From Pasteurellaceae bacterium Macca (lineage in GTDB: Bacteria > Pseudomonadota > Gammaproteobacteria > Enterobacterales > Pasteurellaceae): DNA of 64,000 bases. The translations under genes were made by a program, and so were the position numbers. The stretch is taken from contig LVZB01000001.1 of the NCBI GenBank assembly GCA_023101485.1, positions 1,261,399 to 1,325,398 on the forward strand, given 5' to 3'. The notes beneath the pieces were generated by a model, which saw nothing but the letters and a program-made list of their open reading frames with translations, was not told where the DNA came from and made no database searches. Shown in pieces: positions 28,672-38,670 of the stretch. How positions within the stretch are numbered: position 1 is the first letter of the stretch; the number at the start of each line of letters is the position of its first letter.

Positions 28672-30747
28672 TTAGAAGGTGTAATTTACGCCAACACGGT
28701 ATTCACGACCTGCACCGACTAAGCTATCCCCACGTTGTGCTTGGGAAACATAATTTTTATTCGCAATGTTATTGATAGCAAAGTTCACGTTCATTTTATC
28801 TGTGCCAAGTGGTTTCCAGTTAGCGGTAAGATCCGTGATGTGATACGCAGGGCGATCTTTACTTGCCGGCGTGATAACGGCATTCGCCATAATGGACGCA
28901 TCTTCTTTCTTCACTTTTTCAACATAACGGTGATTTACGCCAATTTCTAAATTAGGTTGATTGAAGCGGTAAGCCAAAGAACCCGTCCAAGTCCGCCCGA
29001 TACGCATTGCATATTCAGGATTTGCACTAAGGCGCTCACCGTAGAATGTTGGCTTACTTTCTGCCACACCCACACGCGCTAACCAACCACCTTGATGATA
29101 AGACGCATTGAGTTCATAACCGGAGTTTTTCACTTTACCGGCATTGATAATTTCAGAATAGCACTCACGGCTTCTACCACCTGTTGGGCATAAGTGGTTA
29201 TCACGAGCAGTACTCGTACCTAATGCATTGTGGATACTTTGCCAGAAGTAGCTACCATCTAAACCAAATGCGCCGTTACGATAGTTAAAACCAATTTCGG
29301 TATTACGCGCTTTTTCTGCTTTGGTATTATCGGCAATAGACACAACGCTACGACCGCCGTGGGACATAATCGCATCGTGCATACGCGGGCTACGGGTGGC
29401 GTAGTTATGGCTTGCACTCAGGCTGAAATCAGAATTCACATCCCAAATTAAACCAACGCTTGGATTAACTGCGCCATCACTGACTTTTTTGCCATCCATC
29501 GCTTTGAAGTTAAAGTGATCGTAGCGAACGCCAGTGGTTAAAAGCACATCTTTAATTTCCGTTAAGACTTCAACATAAGCACCCACATCACGTTTTTCTT
29601 GGTTGCTTATCCCAGCTAAGAAAATTTGATTTGGTTTTGCTTCTTGATCACGATAGTTTAAACCGTATTTCACTAATACTTTATCATGAACTCGTGAATC
29701 TAAATTCAAGTTTGCACCGTAGGTAACAATCTCGGTTCTCGTTGACCCACTATTTAATTTACCCCCAGCATAGCCATTGCCTTTATCATCCGCAGACCAA
29801 CGTCCTTGCACCAAACGATACGCATTAGCTGAAAGCGCTTCTGCAAACGGAAGATCTTTTGCGGTCCACTCTAAATTAGTATTCGTTACACTCATTTTAC
29901 GTTTTGTCGGTGCTTGACGCTCCGTAGTTAAACGGCTACCCGGTGCATCATCTACCGCAAACTCTTCACGCACAGTACGAATCCCATCGTGTTGTTCTTT
30001 TAAATGGCTTAACACAAAACGGTGATTATCTAAATTCAACCCTAATTTCGCTAAATAGCTCGTTTTATCTAAAGCGCTATATGGCACACGGTTTGAGCCA
30101 TTCGCACCGTTGGTATAACCTTTACCGCCACGGTAGTTATCTTCATCGACACGGTTACCCACAAGTAACGCATCAACAAGCTCATTTTTACCAAAAAGCG
30201 CTAAGCCATAGTTATGCCCATCATTGCTGTTATAGCCAGCATTCACTCGTGCGCCAAAATTTGGATTGCTACTATTTTGTAATAAATCTTGTGCATCTAA
30301 GGTTTTCGCAATAATTGCCCCGTTAGTTTGACCAATCCCTGCGGAAGCACTGCCTGCCCCTTTTTGTACGGACACCACTTTCACTAACGCTGGATCAAGC
30401 ATATGACGACCTTGGTGATAGTGAATTTGGCTATCGGAATATGCCCCATCAACTTTCACATCAATAGAGTTCTGCCCCATATTACGGATATAGAGGTACT
30501 GTGATGTTCCGTTACCGCCCCCAATTGAGATCGAAGGTTCAGATTTAAACAGACCGCGTAAATCTGTTTCCACACTTTCGTCCTTTAACTGGTTCGTCAC
30601 GACGTTACTTTTTTCTTTCGTTCCCATACGGCTTTCGCTCACGACAACTTCATCAAGTTGAGCAACGCCATTTGCCAATGTTGGTAAGGTGACAAAAGCA
30701 CCAAACATCGCAACCGTTAAAGGGGTAAGTTTAAATTGAGGCATCAT
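28672..30747 (-). CDS. TonB-dependent outer membrane receptor (iron/haem type)
   Basis: A 691-residue outer-membrane receptor. The signal peptide ends around LPTLANG, then a TonB-box-like DEVVVSES, a plug domain (residues about 40-150: RGLFKSEPSISIGGGNGTSQYLYIRNMGQNSIDVKVDG with the IRG-like core), and a 22-strand-type barrel ending in VGVNYTF with a terminal Phe. Two cysteines in LCPTGGRSRECYSE may close an extracellular loop. The ligand is not evident; haem or a siderophore is likely from the Fur box in front. The start ATG has AAGGAAATTTT upstream. An uptake signal lies just beyond its 3' end. Confidence 0.9.
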   Translation of the reverse strand: MMPQFKLTPLTVAMFGAFVTLPTLANGVAQLDEVVVSESRMGTKEKSNVVTNQLKDESVETDLRGLFKSEPSISIGGGNGTSQYLYIRNMGQNSIDVKVDGAYSDSQIHYHQGRHMLDPALVKVVSVQKGAGSASAGIGQTNGAIIAKTLDAQDLLQNSSNPNFGARVNAGYNSNDGHNYGLALFGKNELVDALLVGNRVDEDNYRGGKGYTNGANGSNRVPYSALDKTSYLAKLGLNLDNHRFVLSHLKEQHDGIRTVREEFAVDDAPGSRLTTERQAPTKRKMSVTNTNLEWTAKDLPFAEALSANAYRLVQGRWSADDKGNGYAGGKLNSGSTRTEIVTYGANLNLDSRVHDKVLVKYGLNYRDQEAKPNQIFLAGISNQEKRDVGAYVEVLTEIKDVLLTTGVRYDHFNFKAMDGKKVSDGAVNPSVGLIWDVNSDFSLSASHNYATRSPRMHDAIMSHGGRSVVSIADNTKAEKARNTEIGFNYRNGAFGLDGSYFWQSIHNALGTSTARDNHLCPTGGRSRECYSEIINAGKVKNSGYELNASYHQGGWLARVGVAESKPTFYGERLSANPEYAMRIGRTWTGSLAYRFNQPNLEIGVNHRYVEKVKKEDASIMANAVITPASKDRPAYHITDLTANWKPLGTDKMNVNFAINNIANKNYVSQAQRGDSLVGAGREYRVGVNYTF

Positions 30748-30793
30748 AAAATTTCCTTAGTCAGTATTTAAAACCTTAAATCCATAAGTATTG

Positions 30794-30810
30794 TTGATAA
30801 CAATTATCAA
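30794..30810 (-). promoter_or_regulatory. Fur box upstream of the TonB-dependent receptor
   Basis: TTGATAACAATTATCAA, a 7-1-7-like palindrome (TTGATAA / TTATCAA around CAA) matching the GATAAT-repeat Fur consensus, 47 bases before the receptor start. Confidence 0.75.
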
Positions 30811-30871
30811 TAAATTCTATGTTATTTATAAATACAAATCAATCCTATTTGTGGAATCGTTCCCTATTTGC

Positions 30872-30902
30872 GAAAAAAAACCTCGCTAATTGAGCGAGGT
30901 TT
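30872..30902 (-). terminator. Terminator of galE-ampG
   Basis: Stem AAACCTCGCT / AGCGAGGTTT, on the minus strand followed by an extended T8 run. It lies just beyond the ampG stop. Confidence 0.88.
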
Positions 30903-30928
30903 AAGCATTGAACAAATTGTTGGAAAAA

Positions 30929-32206
30929 TTAGACCGCTTGTTTTTCACGCCAAGGGGCAACTTTCGCCAAAATCAGCATCCCCGGAATACCCACCGCAAA
31001 GCAGATTAAGAAGAAGTGGTAGTAGCCGTAATTTTCTACTAATACGCCTGAAAATGCGCCGAAAATTTTACTCGGAATCGCCGATAAACTGGTGAAAATG
31101 GCTAATTGGGTAGCGGTATAAAGCGGGTTCGTTTCCCGTGCCATAAATGCCACAAAAGCCGCAGTGCCTAGCCCAACGCCGATATACTCCCCAATAATCA
31201 CCACATTTAATACCAAGTATGCAAAGCTATCTATGGTGTCAAAATGCCCATAGCTTGCCATCCACGCAAAACCAAGAATGGTAATCAGCTGAACAAAACC
31301 AAATACCCAGAGGGAACGGTTAATGCCAAGGCGTAGCATCATAATGCCACCAATCATACTGGAAATAATCGATGCCCAGAGGGAGTTAATTTTTACCACC
31401 GTGCCAATATCCGTTTTGCTAAATCCCATATCTAAAATGAATTTCGTTTGTAGGGACGTGGCAAGGGAATCGCCGAATTTATACAGGAAGATAAAAAGAA
31501 TCAGCCCAACACCAGCGATAATCCCTTTACGGTTAAAGAACTCTTTGAAAGGTGCAACGAAGGCTTTGTAGAATGGCTCACTGCGATCCACTTCCGGCAC
31601 TTTTGGCTCGGTGCTTAAAAAGAGTGAGAGAATCAAGCCCGGAATCATAAACAACGCCGTAAAGAGGAAGACCGTATCCCACGGGTAGCTATCGGCTAAT
31701 ACGAGGGAAACGCCCCCCGGGATTAGCCCGGCAATACGATAGGCATTCACATGCACCGAGTTGCCTAAGCCGAGTTCCGCATCGCTTAAAATTTCACGGC
31801 GGTAGGCATCAATCACAATATCTTGAATGGCAGAATCCACCGCAATTATCGTCGCAATAACGGCAACCGTTTGAATATCTTCCATTGGGTTGAAACGCCC
31901 AAGTAGCACCAATAATCCTAGTAGCGTAATTTGAGTTAAAAACATCCAACTCCGACGACGTCCTAAGAAATTCGGATAGTAGCGGTCAAGCAACGGAGAA
32001 ATAATAAATTTCCACGTATAAGGAAAACCAATCAGGGTGAAAAAACCGATGGTTTTGACATCCACTTGATTAGATGAAAGCCATGCAGGCACAAGCTGAA
32101 ACAGCACATACAGCGGTAAGCCCGAACTAAACCCTGTAAAAATACAGAGCAACATATTTTTGGTGAACATTTGCTGCCAAATGCTTGGTTTCGCTTGTTC
32201 TGTCAT
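30929..32206 (-). CDS. ampG: Muropeptide permease AmpG (MFS)
   Basis: An inner-membrane transporter for anhydromuropeptides in peptidoglycan recycling. The N-terminus MLLCIFTGFSSGLPLYVLFQLVPAWL and LIGFPYTWKFIISPLLDRY are AmpG signatures; DSAIQDIVIDAYRREIL and GGVSLVLAD follow, and about 12 hydrophobic segments span 425 residues. It starts 3 bases after galE and shares its transcript. The last codons Gln-Ala-Val-stop are encoded by an uptake signal (30932-30941). The other family option is a plain MFS carrier, but the N-terminal match is convincing. Confidence 0.88.
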   Translation of the reverse strand: MTEQAKPSIWQQMFTKNMLLCIFTGFSSGLPLYVLFQLVPAWLSSNQVDVKTIGFFTLIGFPYTWKFIISPLLDRYYPNFLGRRRSWMFLTQITLLGLLVLLGRFNPMEDIQTVAVIATIIAVDSAIQDIVIDAYRREILSDAELGLGNSVHVNAYRIAGLIPGGVSLVLADSYPWDTVFLFTALFMIPGLILSLFLSTEPKVPEVDRSEPFYKAFVAPFKEFFNRKGIIAGVGLILFIFLYKFGDSLATSLQTKFILDMGFSKTDIGTVVKINSLWASIISSMIGGIMMLRLGINRSLWVFGFVQLITILGFAWMASYGHFDTIDSFAYLVLNVVIIGEYIGVGLGTAAFVAFMARETNPLYTATQLAIFTSLSAIPSKIFGAFSGVLVENYGYYHFFLICFAVGIPGMLILAKVAPWREKQAV

Positions 32207-32209
32207 ATT

Positions 32210-33226
32210 TTACCCCTTATAACCGTTTGGATTATTTTTCTGCCAATTCCACGTGTCTTTCATCATTTGATTCAAGTCACGCGCCGTTTTCCAACCTAGC
32301 TGATTTAATGCTTTTTCAGGGTTGGAGTAACACAGTGCGATGTCCCCAGGGCGACGATCGACAATTTTATAAGGAATTGCCACACCGTTGGTTTCCTCAA
32401 AGGCTTTGACCATATCTAACACCGAATAGCCCACCCCTGTGCCTAAATTATACACATGGAAACCCGCATCATCTTGGTGTCTTTCTAAGGCTTTTAAATG
32501 CCCAATGGCTAGATCAACAACGTGGATGTAATCCCGTACGCCGGTGCCGTCTTCGGTATCGTAATCCCCACCAAAAACAGAAAGCTGTGGGAGTTTGCCA
32601 ATCGCCACTTGGCTAATAAATGGCAATAAATTATTCGGAATGCCGTTTGGATCTTCCCCAATTAAGCCACTTTCGTGCGCCCCAACCGGGTTGAAATAGC
32701 GTAATACCACGGCACTAAATTGCGGATAAGCCTTAGCCGTGTCTTCTAAAATACGTTCCACCATATATTTTGATGTGCCATAGGGATTGGTTGTACCACC
32801 GACGGCGCAAGTTTCTGTAATCGGCACAGATTCAGGCAAACCATACACCGTTGCCGATGAGCTAAAGACCAATGTATTTACCCCGGCTTTAAGCATTTCT
32901 TCGACTAAAACAATCGAACCCGTTACGTTATTTTGATAGTAATGAAGGGGCTTTTGCACGCTCTCCCCCACCGCTTTTAAGCCAGCGAAGTGGATAACGG
33001 AATCAATGCCGTGAGTTTGGAAGATTTGTTGGAGGATTTGGCGATCTAAAATATCGCCTTGATAGAAAGTAACGCTTTTGCCGGTAATCTGTTGGACACG
33101 TTCAAGGGAGAGTTTGGATGAATTGGAAAGATTATCCAAAACCACGATCTCTTTCCCTTGATTTAACAGCTCAACAACGGTATGAGAACCAATGTAACCC
33201 GCACCGCCTGTGACTAAAATTGCCAT
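32210..33226 (-). CDS. galE: UDP-glucose 4-epimerase
   Basis: Interconverts UDP-glucose and UDP-galactose, supplying LPS or capsule precursors. The NAD Rossmann motif is [29 protein letters not shown] follows, and the catalytic residues are in SSSATVYG and the YGTSKYMVE Tyr-x3-Lys. 338 residues matches E. coli. It is the first gene of a galE-ampG unit, a pairing without an obvious functional link. The gene carries no adjacent galTKM genes. Confidence 0.96.
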   Translation of the reverse strand: MAILVTGGAGYIGSHTVVELLNQGKEIVVLDNLSNSSKLSLERVQQITGKSVTFYQGDILDRQILQQIFQTHGIDSVIHFAGLKAVGESVQKPLHYYQNNVTGSIVLVEEMLKAGVNTLVFSSSATVYGLPESVPITETCAVGGTTNPYGTSKYMVERILEDTAKAYPQFSAVVLRYFNPVGAHESGLIGEDPNGIPNNLLPFISQVAIGKLPQLSVFGGDYDTEDGTGVRDYIHVVDLAIGHLKALERHQDDAGFHVYNLGTGVGYSVLDMVKAFEETNGVAIPYKIVDRRPGDIALCYSNPEKALNQLGWKTARDLNQMMKDTWNWQKNNPNGYKG

Positions 33227-33337
33227 ATTATTTTGTTCCTTAATCGTAAAAAATTGGCATTAGTTTACGCTTTTTACGCCCTTTTGTCTTGCTCAAGACC
33301 GATTGCAAGCGGTCAAATTTTCACTAAATTTTGCACG

Positions 33338-34009
33338 CTATTCCCCAGTGGCTAGTCCCAACTGTTTGAAAAGTTTAGTTTTTTCTTCAAGGCTTAAAAG
33401 CCGATACTCACCACTTTGCAGATTCCCTAAGGTTAATTGCCCAATGGCAACACGGATTAAACGTAAAGTCGGGAAGCCGATATGTGCCGTCATTCGCCGA
33501 ACTTGACGATTCTTCCCCTCGCTGATTTTCAGCTCTAACCACGATGTCGGAATGCTTTTCCGCTCACGAATTTTCGGCGCACTTGCCCAATGAAAATTCG
33601 GTGCTGGAATCATACGCGCCTTAGCAGGTTGGGTTAAGCCCTCTTTTAATTCCACGCCTTGACGTAGCTTGGCTAAATCTTGTTCTTGGGGAATGCCCTC
33701 TACTTGTACCCAATAGGTTTTCTCTTTTTCAAAGCGAGGGTGAGCAAGGCGATGTTGAATCTCGCCGTTATTGGTTAAAAGCAGTAGCCCCTCACTATCA
33801 CGATCTAAACGCCCTACAGGGTAAACCGCAGGAATCGGGAGGAAATCTTTTAACGTTTGGCGGTGTTGATCATCAGTAAATTGCGTCAAAACATCATAGG
33901 GCTTGTTCAGTAGCACTAATTGGGTATCAGCAAAGCTCGTTCGCTTTTTCGGCGTACGCGGTTTGGATTGTCTGCTTTTGAAAGGTGGGGGAAATGAGGT
34001 GTTTTTCAT
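33338..34009 (-). CDS. rluE: 23S rRNA pseudouridine(2457) synthase RluE
   Basis: An RsuA-family synthase of 223 residues without the S4 domain. The catalytic Asp is in [18 protein letters not shown], followed by [10 protein letters not shown] and [25 protein letters not shown] basic N-terminal tail ([17 protein letters not shown]) precedes the domain. An uptake signal lies just after the stop at about 33305. It is downstream of the Nramp gene but separated from it by a terminator. Confidence 0.93.
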   Translation of the reverse strand: MKNTSFPPPFKSRQSKPRTPKKRTSFADTQLVLLNKPYDVLTQFTDDQHRQTLKDFLPIPAVYPVGRLDRDSEGLLLLTNNGEIQHRLAHPRFEKEKTYWVQVEGIPQEQDLAKLRQGVELKEGLTQPAKARMIPAPNFHWASAPKIRERKSIPTSWLELKISEGKNRQVRRMTAHIGFPTLRLIRVAIGQLTLGNLQSGEYRLLSLEEKTKLFKQLGLATGE

Positions 34010-34054
34010 ACATCACGTTTAGAGTTATTCATCGAAAATCAATTATACAACATA

Positions 34055-34094
34055 AAGAAAAACGTGCTCCAAAGGTTACCCCTTGGAACACGTT
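34055..34094 (-). terminator. Terminator of the Nramp-family gene
   Basis: Long imperfect stem AACGTGCTCCAAAGG / CCCTTGGAACACGTT, on the minus strand followed by TTTTTCTTT. Confidence 0.78.
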
Positions 34095-34122
34095 TATTTG
34101 CAAGATCTTTTAGCTTAATTGA

Positions 34123-35382
34123 TTAGCTTAGTAGCCCCATTTGGTAGGCAATAAAGAGCAACGTAAATGCCGTTAAATAAATTAAACCAATCACAGAAAG
34201 CCAGAGTAAGCCACCTTTTACTTTATGCTCGCCTTTTAGTACCAAAGAAAGATTCAAATAAGCGAAAATCGGGGTAGAAACAAAGGAGCAAATCATCGCA
34301 AAATTCAACATTTTTGCCATATCGCTCATAAAAGCAAGAATAATGATAATCGCGGTACCCGCTGCAAAAGATACCCAAAGATTTAATCCCACTTGTGAGC
34401 TTTCTTTTTTGTTCATCAACAAACGAAGAGCCTCTGCATTCGCGCGGGAGTAGCCATCGGTTGCTGTAATCGTTGTGCCAAACATACACATAAAGGCAAT
34501 TAACGCAATCAACAAATGAGACCAATCGCCAATCGCATAGGCGTACATTCTAATCAATTGAGAGATATATTTTGCTCCGGCTCTTTCCACTATTTCTCCA
34601 GAGCCAAATTGCACTAACGCCCCGAGAGCGAGGAAAACAATGGCTAAAATCGCGGTGCTAATATACCCCACATTAAAATCAAATAAACCGTCTTTATAGC
34701 TAATTCGAGTGAAACGTTTTTTCGCCACGACCCACATTGAATTGATGGCAGAGATCTCAATGGGTGCAGGCATCCAACCCATTAGTGCCACAATAAAGGC
34801 AAGGGAGGCTAAATTCCACGGCGAAGGCTCAACAAATTCGGGAGTCGCAACGCTTCCCTTTAAGGCTGCAATTACTACAGCGGAAACCGTAGAAAGCGTC
34901 AAAGCAATCATAATCCACTTCGATAATCTATCTAAAAAGCGATACTGCCCTAACATCAACATCCCCCAAGTTATGGCAATCACCACCACACTTAGTTGCG
35001 GAATGCTTAGCCCAAACTCTTTTGGCAACATAAAACTTAAAATCGCAGCGGTCACAATCCCTACGCCGGCAATATTCACCATTGTTGCAAAGACATTAAG
35101 TACTAAAAATACCCAAAGATAGAGTTTGCCTTTGCGTTTATAACCCTCTAACAGCGTATCGCCTGTGGCAAGCGTATATTGCACCCCAAAGCGGAAAAAG
35201 GGATACTTAAATAAGTTAGCCAACAAAATAATAATGGCTAATTGCCAGCCATAAATCGCCCCGGCTTGGGTAGAAGCAATTAAATGCGAGCCTCCTACCG
35301 CGGCGGATGCCATTAAAATACCCGGCCCCATCGCACTCAATTTTGATTGCCAAGTAGAACTCACTTCTTGTTGTTGTGTCAT
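34123..35382 (-). CDS. Nramp-family transporter, non-canonical metal site
   Basis: A 419-residue inner-membrane protein with about 11 hydrophobic segments. The overall pattern (GPGILMASAAVGGSHLIASTQAGA near the N-terminus, PFFRFGVQYTLATGDTLLEGY, GWMPAPIEISAINSMWV in the middle) is that of the Nramp superfamily. The metal motifs differ: where Mn/Fe carriers have DPGN in helix 1, this has GPGI, and where they have MPH in helix 6, this has MPAP. The cargo is therefore probably not classical Mn(II). Related non-canonical members exist in the family (Mg or Al types), but I cannot assign this one. I start at ATG 35382 after TAGGATATATT; the frame is open 37 codons further up. A terminator follows. 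Confidence 0.85.
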   Translation of the reverse strand: MTQQQEVSSTWQSKLSAMGPGILMASAAVGGSHLIASTQAGAIYGWQLAIIILLANLFKYPFFRFGVQYTLATGDTLLEGYKRKGKLYLWVFLVLNVFATMVNIAGVGIVTAAILSFMLPKEFGLSIPQLSVVVIAITWGMLMLGQYRFLDRLSKWIMIALTLSTVSAVVIAALKGSVATPEFVEPSPWNLASLAFIVALMGWMPAPIEISAINSMWVVAKKRFTRISYKDGLFDFNVGYISTAILAIVFLALGALVQFGSGEIVERAGAKYISQLIRMYAYAIGDWSHLLIALIAFMCMFGTTITATDGYSRANAEALRLLMNKKESSQVGLNLWVSFAAGTAIIIILAFMSDMAKMLNFAMICSFVSTPIFAYLNLSLVLKGEHKVKGGLLWLSVIGLIYLTAFTLLFIAYQMGLLS

Positions 35383-35522
35383 AATATATCCTAAAAAAGA
35401 CTGCAAAATTAAAGGCTTGAATTTTACGCACAAGCTCCGTCTAAAAACAATAGACTTTATAAAATAAAAGTATTCTGCCATAATACTTTGCACAATCAGA
35501 TTAAATCACTAAAATCAAGCAA

Positions 35523-36233
35523 ATGAAAAGCATTATTCTCTTTATACGAACTCTTCTCTTCTATTTTATCTTGTTAATTCCCATCAGTAATGCGCAACAT
35601 CGACAATTACAGTGTAAAGTTGTGGGAATCAGTGACGGCGATACCCTCACTTGCTTACACCAATATAAAGCGATCAAAGTCCGCTTACTTTATATTGATG
35701 CGCCTGAATCAGCACAGGCTTTCGGCAACCGTGCCAAACAGACCTTAGCACAGCTGGCTTTCAAAAAAGAGGTCTTCATTCAAAGCACCGGCTACGACCG
35801 CTATGACCGCCTGCTTGGCGTGGTTTATGATGAAAAAGGGCAAGATATTAACCTCAAAATGGTAGAACAAGGTATGGCATGGGCTTATTCGCAAACCAAG
35901 CCGATTTACCAAGCCGCCGAAGCCCAAGCGAGAATGGAAAAACGTGGATTATGGCAAGATCCACATCCAATGAATCCAAAAGCATTCCGAGATAAGAAAC
36001 GCAATGAAAACAAGCGGTCAAATTTTTCTAACAATTTGCTTTCGCCCCAAACACCAACCCAAAAGGCTAACCATTCAACCCTTGGGCTAAATTGCCAACA
36101 AAAACGCAGTTGCAAACAGATTCCCGACTACCCAACCGCCCTCTACTATTTCCACCAATGCGGTTGGCAAGAGCTTGACGGTAATCAAGACGGCATTCCC
36201 TGCAACAAACTCTACCGTAAAGCAAAACAGTAA
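35523..36233 (+). CDS. Exported thermonuclease (SNase) with C-terminal excalibur domain
   Basis: A 236-residue secreted or membrane-anchored nuclease. A hydrophobic signal (ILFIRTLLFYFILLIPISNAQ) is followed by the staphylococcal-nuclease domain (residues about 28-145: VVGISDGDTLTCL, VRLLYIDAPESAQAFGNRAK, DRYDRLLGVVY with catalytic Arg/Glu/Arg positions, GMAWAYSQT, AQARMEKRGLW). The C-terminus has an excalibur motif CKQIPDYPTALYYFHQCGW followed by DGNQDGIPCNKLY, a calcium-binding DxDxDGxxC loop. The linker between the two domains is partly encoded by an uptake signal at about 36009-36020. It could supply nucleotides or trim DNA outside the cell, which is inference. Confidence 0.9.
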   Translation: MKSIILFIRTLLFYFILLIPISNAQHRQLQCKVVGISDGDTLTCLHQYKAIKVRLLYIDAPESAQAFGNRAKQTLAQLAFKKEVFIQSTGYDRYDRLLGVVYDEKGQDINLKMVEQGMAWAYSQTKPIYQAAEAQARMEKRGLWQDPHPMNPKAFRDKKRNENKRSNFSNNLLSPQTPTQKANHSTLGLNCQQKRSCKQIPDYPTALYYFHQCGWQELDGNQDGIPCNKLYRKAKQ

Positions 36234-36243
36234 GGGCTACGTA

Positions 36244-37437
36244 ATGAATAACGCATTCCGCCAACATTTTCCCTTTTTCAACGCAGAAAAGCAGGGGATT
36301 TATCTCGACTCCGCTGCCACCACCTTAAAACCCCAAGTGCTGTTAGAGGCAACCTCCGCCTTTTATGCTTCGGCGGGTTCTGTACATCGTAGTCAATACG
36401 ATCTCCCCCAAACAGAAGCCTTTGAACAAGCACGGCATTTAGTCGCAGAGCGGTTTAATCTGCCTTCGGCAAAGGCGGTCATTTGGACAAGTGGCACAAC
36501 CCACGCCATTAACCTTGTCGCCAATGGGTTAGCGGAACACATTCTGCCGGATGATGAGATCCTGATTTCTGTGGCAGAACATCACGCCAATTTTATTCCT
36601 TGGCAACAGCTTGCCCAGCGGCGATCCGCCAAGCTCGTGGTGCTTCCCCTAAATCACGATTATCAGCTTGATCCGGCGATCTTGCAGACTCATCTTTCGG
36701 CAAAAACTAAAATCGTTGCGCTGAATTTAGTGTCCAATGTGACGGGGGTTCACCAACCGGTGGAAACGCTGATTCCCCTCATTCGCGCCCATACTTCGGC
36801 GAAAATTTTGCTCGATATTGCCCAAGCAGTCTGCTACGAAAAATTAGATCTGACCGCTCTTGATGCCGATTTCTACGCCTTTTCTGCCCATAAAATGTAT
36901 GGTCCCACAGGGGTGGGGGTGTTAACGGGCAAAATCGCTAGCCTTGAACAGCTCCAGCCGATCTTTTTTGGCGGGAAAATGCTTGCTGACATTACCCCTG
37001 AAAAGCTCACCCTTGCCGACCTTCCTTACCGTTTAGAAGCCGGCACCCCCAATATTGCAGGTATTATCGGTTTTGGGCAGGTGCTGACTTGGCTTAAAAT
37101 GTGGGATTTCCACGCTCTAAATACCGCCCTCAATAGCTTAACCACACAGCTTCGCAAGCGGTTAAATTTAGTCAATAATTTGCACCTGTTAGCGGAAAAT
37201 AGCCAACATCCAACAATCAGTTTTACGATCAAAGGGCATCACCCTGCGGATATTGCCTCAATCCTTGCCGAAATGGGCGTTGCTGTGCGAGTGGGGGAAC
37301 ATTGTGCCAAACCGTTTTTACGCTATTTAGCGCAAACCGGTACACTGCGGATCTCATTAGGGCATTACAATAATCTCGAAGATATTGAAGGATTTTTACA
37401 AGCCCTCGAAACGGCATTAAGCATTTTGTCGGATTAG
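36244..37437 (+). CDS. Cysteine desulfurase, SufS/CsdA type
   Basis: A PLP enzyme that removes sulfur from cysteine for Fe-S clusters or thiolation. The PLP lysine is K217 in FSAHKMYGPTGVGVL. WTSGTTHAINLVA, EHHANFIPWQ and LLDIAQAV are cofactor contacts, and the sulfur-accepting Cys354 is in VGEHCAKPFLR. At 397 residues it matches CsdA and SufS. It lacks a suf or isc neighbourhood and starts 10 bases after the nuclease gene, so the two are probably cotranscribed. ATG at 36244 gives family length; earlier in-frame starts lie inside the nuclease gene. Confidence 0.9.
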   Translation: MNNAFRQHFPFFNAEKQGIYLDSAATTLKPQVLLEATSAFYASAGSVHRSQYDLPQTEAFEQARHLVAERFNLPSAKAVIWTSGTTHAINLVANGLAEHILPDDEILISVAEHHANFIPWQQLAQRRSAKLVVLPLNHDYQLDPAILQTHLSAKTKIVALNLVSNVTGVHQPVETLIPLIRAHTSAKILLDIAQAVCYEKLDLTALDADFYAFSAHKMYGPTGVGVLTGKIASLEQLQPIFFGGKMLADITPEKLTLADLPYRLEAGTPNIAGIIGFGQVLTWLKMWDFHALNTALNSLTTQLRKRLNLVNNLHLLAENSQHPTISFTIKGHHPADIASILAEMGVAVRVGEHCAKPFLRYLAQTGTLRISLGHYNNLEDIEGFLQALETALSILSD

Positions 37438-37545
37438 ATCAAAAAATCGTAAAATTCCCCATTTTCTGCTAGAACCGAAAACAGGAATGGGGTAATCTTT
37501 GCGGGTTTTTATTTATTTCAAAATTTTAATTTAATAGGTACTCTT

Positions 37546-38511
37546 ATGGTAAAAAAAGTTGCAATACTCACCAGTGGTGGTGATGCCCCAGGTATGAATG
37601 CCGCCATTCGCGGTGTGGTTCGTTCGGCATTAAGCGAGGGTTTAGAAGTCTATGGTGTTCAAGATGGCTACCACGGGCTTTATCACGATAAAGTAATCCG
37701 CCTTGAACGCCGTTCTGTTTCTGAGGTGATCAACCGTGGGGGCACATTCTTAGGCTCAGCCCGTTTCCCTGAATTTAAAGACCCAGCCGTGCGGGCAAAA
37801 TGTGTCGAAACCTTGAGAAAATATGATATTGATGCCCTGGTGGTAATTGGTGGTGACGGCTCTTATATGGGGGCAAAACTCCTCACCGAAGAACACGGCA
37901 TTGCTTGTATCGGCTTACCGGGTACGATTGATAATGACGTTGCCGGTACGGATTACACCATTGGCTATCAAACTGCCCTTGAAACCGCCCTTGAAGCCAT
38001 TGACCGCTTACGGGATACATCCAGCTCCCACCACCGTATTTCTATCGTAGAAATTATGGGTCGCCACTGTGGTGATTTAACCATTAGTGCTGCCTTAGCG
38101 GGAGGTTGTGAATATATCATCGTGCCAGAGATCGGTTTAGATAAAGAATCCCTTATGCGTCACATTGAAGATGGCTTCAAAAAAGGCAAATGCCACTCGA
38201 TTATCGCTATTACCGAGTTAATGACCGATGTGCATCAATTAGCCCGTGAGATTGAAGATCGCTTCAAACTTGAAACCCGTGCAACAGTATTAGGTCACAC
38301 CCAACGTGGTGGTGCGCCTTGTGCTTTCGACCGTATCCTCGCCTCCCGTATGGGCGTCTATGCCGTTGAATTATTACTCAAAGGCTTTAAAGGGCGCTGT
38401 GTCGGTATCCAAAATGAGAAATTGGTGCATCACGATATTATCGAAGCGATTAACACCATGCGTCGTCCGTTCAAACAAGAACTCTTTGAAACTTCACGCA
38501 AATTGTTCTAA
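37546..38511 (+). CDS. pfkA: 6-phosphofructokinase
   Basis: The committed glycolytic kinase. ATP-site [44 protein letters not shown], catalytic [16 protein letters not shown] with the Asp, and [10 protein letters not shown] in the fructose-6-phosphate site. At 321 residues it matches E. coli PfkA. It is downstream of the desulfurase with a 108-base gap and is followed by a head-to-head uptake-signal pair. Confidence 0.97.
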   Translation: MVKKVAILTSGGDAPGMNAAIRGVVRSALSEGLEVYGVQDGYHGLYHDKVIRLERRSVSEVINRGGTFLGSARFPEFKDPAVRAKCVETLRKYDIDALVVIGGDGSYMGAKLLTEEHGIACIGLPGTIDNDVAGTDYTIGYQTALETALEAIDRLRDTSSSHHRISIVEIMGRHCGDLTISAALAGGCEYIIVPEIGLDKESLMRHIEDGFKKGKCHSIIAITELMTDVHQLAREIEDRFKLETRATVLGHTQRGGAPCAFDRILASRMGVYAVELLLKGFKGRCVGIQNEKLVHHDIIEAINTMRRPFKQELFETSRKLF

Positions 38512-38523
38512 TTCCTCAAATAA

Positions 38524-38561
38524 CAAGCGGTCAAATTTAATGAACATTTTGACCGCTTGTG
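38524..38561. repeat. Inverted uptake-signal pair after pfkA
   Basis: ACAAGCGGTCAAA and TTTGACCGCTTGT separated by 12 bases can form a 13-bp stem; no T-run follows, so it is a poorer terminator than the one after fba. The rest of the 229-base gap up to ribF contains the ribF promoter. Confidence 0.9.
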
Positions 38562-38670
38562 CTAACCCATCTTTTAATAAAGCGAAAGCATGAACACTGA
38601 CTAATCGTCAGATAAATTAACTTCACATACTGATTATAGCTTTAAGTTAGGTAATCTTATAGGCTCTTTC

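Noticed and set aside
34709-35122. 137-codon plus-strand open frame
   Set aside because: Antisense to the Nramp-family gene; the low-complexity translation mirrors its membrane segments.
37441-37545. Terminator of the cysteine desulfurase gene
   Set aside because: CCCCATT / AATGGGG arms are visible, but the loop is long and no T-run follows, so support is weak.
38524-38561. Rho-independent terminator of pfkA
   Set aside because: The inverted uptake signals can form a stem but GCTAACCC follows, not a T-run.
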